Both the position numbers and the translations under genes were made by a program. Shown piece by piece: positions 15,309-23,402 of a stretch of 48,559 bases of DNA. The stretch is from positions 1 to 48,559 of the forward strand of contig JAHYYL010000017.1 in assembly GCA_019424965.1 (NCBI GenBank), written 5' to 3'. Position 1 is the first letter of the stretch. Each line of letters starts with the position of its first letter. This stretch comes from Collinsella sp. (GTDB lineage Bacteria; Actinomycetota; Coriobacteriia; Coriobacteriales; Coriobacteriaceae). Under the pieces are notes generated by a model. It was not told where the DNA came from. It was given only the letters and a program-made list of their open reading frames with translations, and did no database searches.

Positions 15309-16769
15309 ATGTACAAGCGCACTAAGATTGTATGCACCATGGGTCCCGCCTGCGATAGCGACGAGACCATCCGCGAGATGATCAAGGCGGGCATGAACGT
15401 CGCCCGTTTTAACTTCTCGCACGGCTCCTACGACGAGCACCACGGTCGCATCGAGCGCGTCCGCCGTATTTCCAAGGAGCTCGGTCTGCCTGTCGGCATC
15501 CTGCTCGACACCAAGGGCCCCGAGGTCCGCACCGGCCTTCTGGTCGACGGCAAGAAGGTTGCCGTCAAGACCGGCGATAAGATCGTCGTCACCGCTCAGC
15601 CCACGTCCGAGGATTTCCACGGCACCGCTGAGCACATCTCCCTCGACTACCTGGCTCTGCCTTCCGAGGTCGAGAAGGGCTCCCTCATCCTGATCGATGA
15701 CGGCCTGGTTGCCCTCGAGGTCGAGTCCGTCAGCGGCCAGGACATGACCTGCGTCGTTAAGAACGACGGCCTGATCGGCGAGCGCAAGGGCGTCAACATG
15801 CCCAACGTCAACATCTCGCTGCCCGCCATCACCGAGCGCGATCGTCAGGACATCCTCTTTGGCCTGACCGAGAACATCGACTACATCGCCGCTTCCTTCA
15901 TCCGTGACGGCGAGTCCGTCCGCGGCATCCGCAAGCTTTGCCGCGAGAACGGTGGCGAGCACGTGACGATCTTCCCGAAGATCGAGTGCGCCCTGGGCGT
16001 CGAGAACTTCGACGAGATCCTCGAGGCTTCCGACGGCATCATGGTCGCCCGTGGCGACCTGGGTATCGAGATCAAGCCCGAGCTCGTTCCGCACATCCAG
16101 AAGGAGATCATCGCCAAGTGCAACGCGGCCTACAAGCCCGTTATCACCGCTACGCAGATGCTCGACTCCATGCAGCAGAACCCGCGCCCGACGCGCGCCG
16201 AGGTTGCCGACGTTGCTAACGCCATCTACGACGGCACCGACGCCGTTATGCTCTCTGGCGAGTCCGCTGCCGGTAAGTACCCGGTCGAGGCCGTTAAGAT
16301 GCAGGCCAGCATTGCTCTCGAGACCGAGAAGTACCTCCCGGCCCACGCTCCGCTCGAGGTTCCGGCCGACGCTCACGGCACCCGCGTCGTCAACAACGTT
16401 GTGGGTATGTCCGCTGTGAACATGGCCACCACCGTTGGCGCCAAGTGCATCACCGTGCCGACGACCACCGGTCGTACCGCACGCCTGATCTCGCACTTCC
16501 GTCCCAACATGCCGATCTGCGCGTTCTCCCGCCACGAGTGGGCCGTCCAGCAGATGATCATGTACTGGGGCGTTATCCCGCACCAGGCCGAGATTACCCA
16601 GGGCACCGTCAACGGCACGATCGTCAAGGCGATCGAGACCGCTAAGGAGCTCGGCTACGTCGAGGCCGGCGATCTGACCGTCGCTACCGCCGGCGATCCC
16701 CGCATGAGTGTTCAGCTCGAGGACAAGGTCTCCTCGACCAACGTCGCTTACGTCGCTCAGGTGCGCTAA
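15309..16769 (+). CDS. pyk: Pyruvate kinase
   Basis: This 486-residue enzyme catalyses the last step of glycolysis, phosphoenolpyruvate plus ADP to pyruvate plus ATP. Signatures run in order: RTKIVCTMGPA at the N-terminus, MNVARFNFSHGSYDEH, LDTKGPEVRTG, the active-site block TIFPKIECALGVENFDEI, GIMVARGDLGIEI, and MLSGESAAGKYPVEAV. The length is that of the standard enzyme without the C-terminal PEP-utiliser extension seen in some Firmicutes. The start has GGAGG six bases upstream. It is monocistronic, with its own promoter and a strong terminator, and its codon use looks like that of a highly expressed gene. Confidence 0.96.
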   Translation: MYKRTKIVCTMGPACDSDETIREMIKAGMNVARFNFSHGSYDEHHGRIERVRRISKELGLPVGILLDTKGPEVRTGLLVDGKKVAVKTGDKIVVTAQPTSEDFHGTAEHISLDYLALPSEVEKGSLILIDDGLVALEVESVSGQDMTCVVKNDGLIGERKGVNMPNVNISLPAITERDRQDILFGLTENIDYIAASFIRDGESVRGIRKLCRENGGEHVTIFPKIECALGVENFDEILEASDGIMVARGDLGIEIKPELVPHIQKEIIAKCNAAYKPVITATQMLDSMQQNPRPTRAEVADVANAIYDGTDAVMLSGESAAGKYPVEAVKMQASIALETEKYLPAHAPLEVPADAHGTRVVNNVVGMSAVNMATTVGAKCITVPTTTGRTARLISHFRPNMPICAFSRHEWAVQQMIMYWGVIPHQAEITQGTVNGTIVKAIETAKELGYVEAGDLTVATAGDPRMSVQLEDKVSSTNVAYVAQVR

Positions 16770-16797
16770 ATCGCACTTGCAAGCACGCTTGCATTGC

Positions 16798-16835
16798 AAA
16801 AGGGCCCGGAAGGCTTTGCCTTCCGGGCCCTTTTT
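16798..16835 (+). terminator. Rho-independent terminator of pyk
   Basis: AAAAGGGCCCGGAAGGC and GCCTTCCGGGCCCTTTT form a perfect 17-bp stem around a TTT loop, ending in TTTTT, 29 bases after the pyk stop. The A run on the other side would let it work in both directions. Confidence 0.95.
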
Positions 16836-16971
16836 AGACCTTCTTCGTATGCCGCATCATCGATTTGTGTTCAGTCGCAAGCCTCTCCGATGCCGAGCGC
16901 ACCACCGAAGACGCCCTGCGACGGGAGCCGTTGGTCAATTGGAATGAACTGTTCACCGTTAAGCCGGCCGG

Positions 16972-17820
16972 CTAGCAGCTAGCGATCAGGGGGACTGCGG
17001 GAACGTCAGAAGCAGCAACGCGAGCCGCAAATCCCGCCTCGGTCAGCTCGATGACCTCGGTAAACGTTGCATCGAAAAACTCCTCGGTTAGCAGGCGATA
17101 CGGCGGATGATCGGGCTCGCCGGGGTTTTCGCGTACAATCTCGTGCATGACGCCGATAGTCTTGAGCACATATTCTTTATGGATGGGATACTGCCCAAAA
17201 CGCGTCGCAGCGGTATAGAGGCGATCGGTCGCACGCGGGATAGAAACGATGCCGAGGGTTTTGCCAAACCAGTCAAAGTCGCCCTGCTTCTTGATGCGGA
17301 ACTCCTCACACGGCTTGCCGCCATGCGCCTCGAGGTACTGGTTTACGCGGGTGTTCCACACGGTGTCGGCCACCAGATGCGACCAAACACCCAACGTCAA
17401 ATCGAGTAACGACTGTGCCACGTTCTCGGGCGCGAGCGAAAGCTCGTCAGCAGCGGGACCAGCGATCAGCTCCGCATCCCTATATCGCTGCGGATAATGC
17501 ACCCGATTGAGTCGCTCGCGTTCCTCGACAATCGACGTCGCCGCAGCCGGCGCACCTATCGGCATGCCCTTGAGCAGCGGCGCCACATAAGTGTCCCAAA
17601 ACTCCTGCTCACGCGGCTTGGGGATAGGCTCGGGCTTGGCAAAATGCGTAATACGATACGGGATGGGATCGGCAATGCCGGGAACCATATAGCCCACAAA
17701 AATGTCCGGAACCACGCTGCCAAACAAAAAGGCATTGCGGTCGCGCACTTTATCGGCAAGCGTGCCAGCACGCGCCAGCAGTCGTTCCGTCTGAGCGATA
17801 TGAATATTCCAACTTGGCAT
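16972..17820 (-). CDS. Zinc-dependent phospholipase C-like protein
   Basis: This 282-residue protein begins MPSWNIHIAQTERLL and contains NAFLFGSVVPDIFVGY and ITHF, then LTLGVWSHLVADTVWNTRV. The spaced His and Asp residues match the zinc-binding layout of the zinc-dependent phospholipase C-like family (Zn_dep_PLPC). The start at 17820 follows GGGGGTGG; upstream codons in frame are intergenic. No signal peptide is evident, so it is probably cytoplasmic. It would act as a hydrolase; the substrate is unknown. It follows cbiO by 79 bases on the same strand and may be co-transcribed. Confidence 0.7.
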   Translation of the reverse strand: MPSWNIHIAQTERLLARAGTLADKVRDRNAFLFGSVVPDIFVGYMVPGIADPIPYRITHFAKPEPIPKPREQEFWDTYVAPLLKGMPIGAPAAATSIVEERERLNRVHYPQRYRDAELIAGPAADELSLAPENVAQSLLDLTLGVWSHLVADTVWNTRVNQYLEAHGGKPCEEFRIKKQGDFDWFGKTLGIVSIPRATDRLYTAATRFGQYPIHKEYVLKTIGVMHEIVRENPGEPDHPPYRLLTEEFFDATFTEVIELTEAGFAARVAASDVPAVPLIASC

Positions 17821-17899
17821 AGCCACCCCCGTAAAAACCCGGATAACTATACCATTCACAGCGGGCCACGCACGCAGCCGCACCCCTACTATCCGGCAA

Positions 17900-18667
17900 C
17901 TATTCCGCGGCGGCGCTCTCGGTTCCATACGATGGCACGGACGCCTCGACCACGTGATGATATCGGTCGATATAGATGGCGCGGGCACCCAGGCGTCGTA
18001 CCAAATCCTGATGGTGTGTGCTCATTAAGACCGTCTTGCCGGCAGCAACATAAGCCAGCAAAAAGCTGACCACGATGTCGCACGAATCCTCATCGAGTCC
18101 GTTGGTAGGCTCGTCGAGCACCAGGATATCGGGGTTCATCGACACGACGGCCGCCAGCGCCACACGCTTTTTTTGCCCGCCCGAAAGCTGATAGGGCGAG
18201 GCATCGACCAGATCGGAAACCTGGAACAGCTCCATGGCATCGCGAACGCGGCACTTGAGCTCGTCTGTCGACAGCCCCATTTGAGCCGGACCAAACGCGA
18301 CCTCCTCGCCTACCGTGGCGCAAAACAGCTGGGCATCGGCATTTTGAAACACGAAGCCTACGCGCTGGTGAAAGCGCTGGGAAGCCACGGAATCCTTTAG
18401 AAATGTTGCATCGATCACGTGCCCGTCAAACAGGTATGCCCCTGCGTCCGCGAGTTCAAGACCGTTAATAAGGCGCATGATCGTCGTCTTGCCGCAGCCA
18501 TTCGGGCCAAGCAGGGCAACGAGCTCGCCACGATCGACCTGCAGCGAAACGCCGTCGACCACCGTATGGCCCGCATAGGAAAACACCACGTCGCGTAGCT
18601 CGATGAGCGGCGCGACCTCGGCGCCCGCACCGTTCGTGCCCGCCGCATTATTCATATCGATCGTCAA
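17900..18667 (-). CDS. cbiO: Cobalt/nickel ECF transporter ATPase
   Basis: This 255-residue ABC ATPase has Walker A LLGPNGCGKTTIMRLI near residue 53, a Q-loop (VGFVFQNADAQLF), the ECF-typical FGPAQMGLS, the signature YQLSGGQKKRVALA, Walker B PDILVLDEPTNGLD, and a switch His (STHHQDLV). The sequence is of the CbiO type and it follows cbiM and cbiQ in the same direction. It powers uptake of Co2+ or Ni2+. The first 20 residues are low-complexity, so the true start may be slightly downstream (second Met at residue 5). Confidence 0.92.
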   Translation of the reverse strand: MTIDMNNAAGTNGAGAEVAPLIELRDVVFSYAGHTVVDGVSLQVDRGELVALLGPNGCGKTTIMRLINGLELADAGAYLFDGHVIDATFLKDSVASQRFHQRVGFVFQNADAQLFCATVGEEVAFGPAQMGLSTDELKCRVRDAMELFQVSDLVDASPYQLSGGQKKRVALAAVVSMNPDILVLDEPTNGLDEDSCDIVVSFLLAYVAAGKTVLMSTHHQDLVRRLGARAIYIDRYHHVVEASVPSYGTESAAAE

Positions 18668-18710
18668 AACGTCGCCCTTCCCTATTCACATCAACAGCCC
18701 GCCGTCCGCA

Positions 18711-19553
18711 CTACAGCACAGCGCACAGCACCGCAAACAGCGCCACGGCGACCGCATAAACCGCATCGCGCCAGCTCAGTCCGCTCCGTGCGGGCGCCGG
18801 ATACGCACCGGCAAAGCCGCGGCAAAGCATAGCCTCGTCCATCGCGTGGCTGCATTCCATCGCCTTGATAAAGGTCATGCCCATGATACCCGCGATCGAA
18901 TCGGTACGCGAAAATCCCTCAGGCGTACGGCCAACGCTGCGCAGCATGACCGATTCGCACAGATCGTGCGCTGTGCGTCCCAGCACCTCGATATGCTTGA
19001 GTGCCATATCAAAGGTAAAGATGACCTCGTCGGGCAGATGCAGCATCTTGAGCGCTGCCGACATGCGGCTCCACGTGAGGGTCCACGAAACGCCCAGCAC
19101 CAGCGACACATTAATGAACGTCTTGAGCGCAATCTTGAGCATGGCGCCCGTAGCGGAAGCGCCCAGCAGCAGGGCAGGCAGCGCCAGAACCACTGCGAGT
19201 CCCGCGGCGCCGAGCGCCGGCACAAAAGTCGCGCGCAACCCGCGTGCTGGGCGCACCGCGACCAGCACCAACGCGATCGCCGCCATCAACATCAGGTACA
19301 GCGGGCTTTGCGTCAGGCACACGCACAGAACGCAAACGAACATCCCCACCAGGCGCACCGGAGCCGAAACGCAAGAAAGGGCGCGGTCGACCATCGACCC
19401 GCCCTCGTGCGCGCCTCCACCCAGGCGAACCCGCTCAAGCAGGCTCGCCAGGTGCAGGACATTCTTTTGCATCACACGATGCCGAGCCCCCACGGGCTCA
19501 TATCGCTCCTCGGCCGCAAGCCAGCTAGGCAGCTCGGCTATTGCCATGAGCAC
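18711..19553 (-). CDS. cbiQ: Cobalt/nickel ECF transporter transmembrane protein
   Basis: This 280-residue membrane protein has four to five hydrophobic helices between residues 65 and 160. It carries the CbiQ coupling region with short helices (MSAALKMLHLPDEVIFTFDMALKHIEVL, quoted in part) that contacts the ATPase, then a C-terminal membrane helix. GTG at 19553 and ATG at 19547 are both plausible starts; AAGGA suits the GTG better. The gene overlaps the end of cbiM by 29 bases. It is the scaffold subunit of the ECF transporter. Confidence 0.88.
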   Translation of the reverse strand: MLMAIAELPSWLAAEERYEPVGARHRVMQKNVLHLASLLERVRLGGGAHEGGSMVDRALSCVSAPVRLVGMFVCVLCVCLTQSPLYLMLMAAIALVLVAVRPARGLRATFVPALGAAGLAVVLALPALLLGASATGAMLKIALKTFINVSLVLGVSWTLTWSRMSAALKMLHLPDEVIFTFDMALKHIEVLGRTAHDLCESVMLRSVGRTPEGFSRTDSIAGIMGMTFIKAMECSHAMDEAMLCRGFAGAYPAPARSGLSWRDAVYAVAVALFAVLCAVL

Positions 19554-20607
19554 CGCTTTCCTTGACCGTCAGCGAGACCAGGCGGAATGCGATGGTAAGC
19601 ACCGCCACGCCAATCACGCCCGAAAGAATATACATCGCGGCCTGGCCGGCAAAGCCAAGGCCCTGCTCCTCGGAATAAACCTGCAGGTAGTCGCCCGTGG
19701 GCAGCGCATCGGCAAAGGTCGGAGCATCGAGGCCGACCGAAGCCTGCAGACTGTCGTCACCAGCCTCCTGAACGGCGGTCGCGGCGCCCTCAGCGTCCCA
19801 CTCGCCCCAGGCGTCACCCGTGGCCAAAAGGCCCAGCGGCGTGGCCAAGACAAGCACGGCGACCAGAATGAGCGTAGGGATTAGGGAAGTCTTCTTGGCG
19901 GTACCATCGGCGGCAAGCTGGCCATCGACGGCCTCGGGCCCGACGATAATGCTCGGCGCCGTCTTCTTAATGAAACCATAGATGGCGGCCGTCGCCACGC
20001 CCTCGATCACGCCGGCAACCAGCATATGCGGGACCAACATGGCCGGAATAGCCACGGACAGCGGGAAGGGGCAGTACAGCGGAGCGCCCGAAGCGTTGGT
20101 AAAGAGCATGGGCTGAATACCAAACTCGATTGCCGCGCACAGGGCCGCTAGGCACAACCCGACCCAACCGCTCACGATGGCAGAAGCCGAGGTGCCCCAC
20201 CTTTTGTCGTGCAGACGGCTGTTGAGCGCACGGAACACGATAGCAGCGGTAAACGGCAACACAAAGGCCATGTTAAAGCAGTTGGCTCCAAAGGACAGGA
20301 TACCGCCGTCGCCAAACAGCAGCGCCTGCAGCGCCAGCGCGACCGAAACCGCGATGGCCGCAGCCTCCGGGCCAAGCAGCAGCGCGATGAGCGCGCCGCC
20401 AACGGCGTGTCCCGTGGTACCGCCGGGCAGCGGCACGTTGAACATCATGAGCAAGAAGGAGAATGCGGCGCAGATGCCCAGGAACGCCATATGCTCGCGA
20501 TCGAGCGTAGCACGCACCTTCTTGATGCAATGGACCCATACGGGCACCATCGCCACCGCCATGACGGCATCGGTCTGCGGGGACAAATAATTATCTGGAA
20601 TGTGCAT
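19525..20607 (-). CDS. cbiM: Cobalt/nickel ECF transporter substrate-binding protein, CbiM fused to a CbiN-like tail
   Basis: This 360-residue protein starts MHIPDNYLSPQT; the conserved Met-His at the N-terminus is the metal ligand of CbiM/NikM. The CbiM domain spans about 1-215 and includes NVPLPGGTTGHAVGGAL. A membrane helix (LILVAVLVLATPLGLL), an extracellular segment and a last membrane helix (SGVIGVAVLTIAFRLV) follow, which is the layout of CbiN/NikN. The fusion makes a separate CbiN unnecessary. The start at 20607 has GGGAGG five to six bases upstream. Whether the metal is cobalt or nickel cannot be read from the sequence. Confidence 0.88.
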   Translation of the reverse strand: MHIPDNYLSPQTDAVMAVAMVPVWVHCIKKVRATLDREHMAFLGICAAFSFLLMMFNVPLPGGTTGHAVGGALIALLLGPEAAAIAVSVALALQALLFGDGGILSFGANCFNMAFVLPFTAAIVFRALNSRLHDKRWGTSASAIVSGWVGLCLAALCAAIEFGIQPMLFTNASGAPLYCPFPLSVAIPAMLVPHMLVAGVIEGVATAAIYGFIKKTAPSIIVGPEAVDGQLAADGTAKKTSLIPTLILVAVLVLATPLGLLATGDAWGEWDAEGAATAVQEAGDDSLQASVGLDAPTFADALPTGDYLQVYSEEQGLGFAGQAAMYILSGVIGVAVLTIAFRLVSLTVKESGAHGNSRAA

Positions 20608-20663
20608 AGCGCCTCCCGGTTGTCGGCGCACGGAATTGCAGCGCCGCTTGAATAACCTTGCCA

Positions 20664-20730
20664 GTGTTACGTATTGTTAGATTCGTAACACGCCGCCGGG
20701 TATCATAGCAAAACGGCACACTGCCAACAA
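20664..20730 (-). promoter_or_regulatory. cbiMQO promoter with a 28-bp palindromic operator
   Basis: On the minus strand TTGTTG (20730-20725) and TATGAT (20707-20702) form a promoter with a 17-base spacer. Immediately downstream, GTGTTACG (20664-20671) and CGTAACAC (20684-20691) form a perfect 8-bp inverted repeat with a 12-base spacer. It is positioned at the transcription start, where a metal-responsive repressor of the uptake genes would bind. The regulator is unknown; NikR-type proteins bind spaced palindromes of other sequence. Confidence 0.7.
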
Positions 20731-20746
20731 AGCAGTGCGCCGTTTT
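20710..20746 (-). terminator. Bidirectional-looking terminator after pheT
   Basis: AAAACGGCACACTGC (20710-20724) pairs with GCAGTGCGCCGTTTT (20732-20746) with one mismatch around a seven-base loop. It lies 31 bases after the pheT stop. The -35 box of the cbiMQO promoter falls inside its loop. Confidence 0.85.
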
Positions 20747-20776
20747 GTAATACATTCATCACAGACGCAAGCGGTC

Positions 20777-23230
20777 CTAGCCGCGGACCTCGCCGTTTAC
20801 GCCCTTGCACACCTTGGTGACGATCTTCTGGTGCGCCTTCTCGACCTCTTCGCTGGTGAGTGTGTGGTCGTCAGCGCGATACGTGAGCGCAAAGGCCATG
20901 GACTTTTTGCCCTTGCCGATGCGAACCGGATCGCGGTAGACATCGAACAGGCGCACGCCCTCGAGCAGCTTGCCGCCGGCGCTCGTAATGCGGCGCTCAA
21001 GATCCTCGCAGGTCACGGAGTTTTCAACCACGATAGCCAGGTCGTGCTCAACAGCCGGGTACTGCGAGAACTCGCGGTAGTTCTCCTGGTTGCGGGCGCC
21101 CTTGATCAGCTTGTCCAGGTCGAGCTCAAAGGCAACGACGACCTCATCGATGCCCATCGCCTCGCGCGCCTCGGGGTGGATCTCGCCGACCCAGCCCAGC
21201 ACGGTACCGCCCGAGAGGACCTCGGCGGCACGGCCCGGCTGCAAGAAGGCATAGCCCTCGCCCTCGACGGAACGGAAGCGAACCTTCTCGATACGCAGCT
21301 GGGCAAGCAGCTCCTCGACAATGCCCTTGCCAAAGAAGAAGCGCAGCTTGCGGTACTTCATGTTCCAGGACTGCTCGCTCCACTGGCCCGAGAGCACACC
21401 CGCCACGGACTTGGTCTCCTTGGGCAGGCTGGCGTTCTCGCGACCGTGGAACAGGCTGCCGACCTCGTACAGGTGCACGTTGGGCGTGCCGTGGGCCTCG
21501 TTGTAGGCCACGGATTGCAGCAGGCCCGGCAGCAGCGAGCGACGCATCTCGGTCTGCTCGGCCACCAGCGGGTTCATGAGCACCACGGGGCAGCCGCGGC
21601 CCTCGGTGGACATGCCGATCTTCTCCAGGTCGCCCGGGGCGGCAAAGCCAAAGGTCGTGGTCTCGTTGAGGCCGCAGGCGCGCAGGATCTCGCCGACCTT
21701 GCGGGTGAGCTTCTGCTCGCGGGTCAGGCCGCCGATGTGGTTCTTGGCAGCCGGGATGGTCGCCGTCACGCGGCCCATGCCCCACAGGCGCAGGACTTCC
21801 TCGATCAGATCGATCTCGCGCGGCAGGTCGGGACGGAAGCTCGGCGGGGTAACCATAAAGTCCTCGCCGTCGCGCTCGACGGTGCAACCCAAGCGGGTGA
21901 GCGAGCGCTCGATAAAGTCGGGCTCGATGTCGGCGCCGCAGATGGCGTGCACGCGGGCCAGGCGCAGCTTGATGCTGTCGATGGTCTTAGGAGCGGGGAA
22001 CACGTCGATGTAGCCGGGAGCGACCTGGCCGCCGGCAATCTCCTCGATGAGCGCGCAGGCCACGTTGGCCACATCCACGCAGCCGGTCTCGTCGACCTGG
22101 CGCTCAAAGCGAATGGAGGCGTCCGAGATCAGCGACAGGTCGCGGCTGGTATGCGAGGTGCGACCGGCGTTGAAGCAGGCGCTCTCGACCATCACGTCGA
22201 CGGTGTCGTCCTCGATCTCGGAATCCATGCCGCCCATGACGCCGGCCAGCGCCACGGGACGCTCGCCGTCGGTGATGAGGCCCATGCCGGCGTCGAGCGT
22301 GCGCTCCTCGCCGTCGAGGGTCGTGAACTTCTCGTCCTGCTGGGCAGCGCGAACCACCACGCGGCGACGGCCCTCGCGCTCGGCAAAGCTGGACAGGTCA
22401 AAGGCGTGCAGCGGCTGACCGGTGAGCATCATCACATAGTTGGTGATGTCGACGATGTTGTTGTGCGGACGCACGCCCAGGGCGTTGAGGCGCTTGACCA
22501 TCCAGTCGGGCGACGGGCCGACCTTCACGTTGCGCACGATGCGAGCGACATAGCGGTCGCACAGGCCCTCGTCGGCAATCTCGACCGAAAGCTCGTCGTC
22601 CGTCGTGCGGCCGGTCTCGGCCTGGATGGCGGGCAGCTCAACGTGGAAATCGCGGTCGAAGATGGCACCGGTCTCGCGGGCCATGCCGATCATGGACAGG
22701 CAGTCGGGGCGGTTGGGCGTGATCTCGCAGTCGAGCACGGTATCGCTCGAGCCCACATACTCGGCAAACGGCATGCCGCAGGGCGTATCCTCGGGCAGGA
22801 TCATGATGCCGGAGTGGTCGCCGCCCAGGCCGAGTTCGCGCGCGGAGCAGTTCATGCCCATGGACACGACGCCGCGGAGCTTGCTCTTCTTGATCTTGAT
22901 GTCGCCGGGCAGCTCGGCGCCGATCATGGCCGTGACGATGTGGTCGCCGGCCTCGAAGTTCTGCGCGCCGCAGACGATCTGCAGCGGAGCGGGATTGCCG
23001 TCAGCGTCGAGGTTCTTGTCACCCACGTCGACCGAGCACACATACATATGGTCGCTATCGGGGTGCGGGGTCTTGGTGAGCACCTTGGCAGTCACCACAT
23101 GGTCGAAGGACTCGCCCACGGTGTCGATCGCCTCGACCTCGGTGCCGGTACGGATATATTCGTCCGAAAGGGTCTTGGGATCCTCCGGAATATCGATCAT
23201 GGTCTTGAGCCAGTCGCAAGAAACGCGCAT
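20777..23230 (-). CDS. pheT: Phenylalanine-tRNA ligase beta subunit
   Basis: This 817-residue protein has the full domain order: N-terminal tRNA-binding (EMAP-like) domain with HPDSDHMYVC and GMNCSARELG, B3/B4 editing domain, B5 domain, the catalytic-like core (NPLVAEQTEMRRSLLPGLL), and a C-terminal anticodon-binding domain ending SMAFALTYRADDHTLTSEEV. It pairs with PheS as an alpha2-beta2 enzyme that charges tRNA-Phe. It follows pheS by 172 bases that hold a long palindrome. The start has AAAGGAGA upstream. Confidence 0.96.
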   Translation of the reverse strand: MRVSCDWLKTMIDIPEDPKTLSDEYIRTGTEVEAIDTVGESFDHVVTAKVLTKTPHPDSDHMYVCSVDVGDKNLDADGNPAPLQIVCGAQNFEAGDHIVTAMIGAELPGDIKIKKSKLRGVVSMGMNCSARELGLGGDHSGIMILPEDTPCGMPFAEYVGSSDTVLDCEITPNRPDCLSMIGMARETGAIFDRDFHVELPAIQAETGRTTDDELSVEIADEGLCDRYVARIVRNVKVGPSPDWMVKRLNALGVRPHNNIVDITNYVMMLTGQPLHAFDLSSFAEREGRRRVVVRAAQQDEKFTTLDGEERTLDAGMGLITDGERPVALAGVMGGMDSEIEDDTVDVMVESACFNAGRTSHTSRDLSLISDASIRFERQVDETGCVDVANVACALIEEIAGGQVAPGYIDVFPAPKTIDSIKLRLARVHAICGADIEPDFIERSLTRLGCTVERDGEDFMVTPPSFRPDLPREIDLIEEVLRLWGMGRVTATIPAAKNHIGGLTREQKLTRKVGEILRACGLNETTTFGFAAPGDLEKIGMSTEGRGCPVVLMNPLVAEQTEMRRSLLPGLLQSVAYNEAHGTPNVHLYEVGSLFHGRENASLPKETKSVAGVLSGQWSEQSWNMKYRKLRFFFGKGIVEELLAQLRIEKVRFRSVEGEGYAFLQPGRAAEVLSGGTVLGWVGEIHPEAREAMGIDEVVVAFELDLDKLIKGARNQENYREFSQYPAVEHDLAIVVENSVTCEDLERRITSAGGKLLEGVRLFDVYRDPVRIGKGKKSMAFALTYRADDHTLTSEEVEKAHQKIVTKVCKGVNGEVRG

Positions 23231-23295
23231 CTAACTGGTCTCCTTTCATCTGTAACGCCTGCAATAAACAGACGGAAAAACTCCAGCTACGGAGA

Positions 23296-23400
23296 CGGGT
23301 TTCCGAGGTGCCGCAGATTGCCTTGAAAGAGGAGGGCCGCGTACTTAGGTACGCAACCGACGATTGAAAGGCAAGGTGCGGTGCTTGGGAAAGCCGCCGG
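23296..23400. repeat. Long palindromic element between pheS and pheT
   Basis: A near-symmetric element of about 105 bases: TTTCC / GGGAAA outermost, GTGCCGCA / TGCGGTGC, TTGCCTT / AAGGCAA, and an apical perfect hairpin GCGTAC-TTAG-GTACGC (23339-23354). It holds no ORF and no T run. It looks like a REP/MITE-type palindrome or a conserved intercistronic RNA structure; one copy is seen in this window. Confidence 0.65.
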
Positions 23401-23402
23401 GC

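Noticed and set aside
15270..16799. 509-residue open frame antisense to pyk
   Set aside because: Shadow of biased codon use in pyk; repetitive Asp/Leu/Val composition and no motifs.
20608..20776. Cobalamin riboswitch upstream of cbiM
   Set aside because: The gap is too short and lacks a B12-box-like sequence; the promoter and palindrome explain it better.
20735..23326. 863-residue open frame antisense to pheT
   Set aside because: It spans the whole of a certain gene and the pheT terminator; its composition is that of a reverse shadow.
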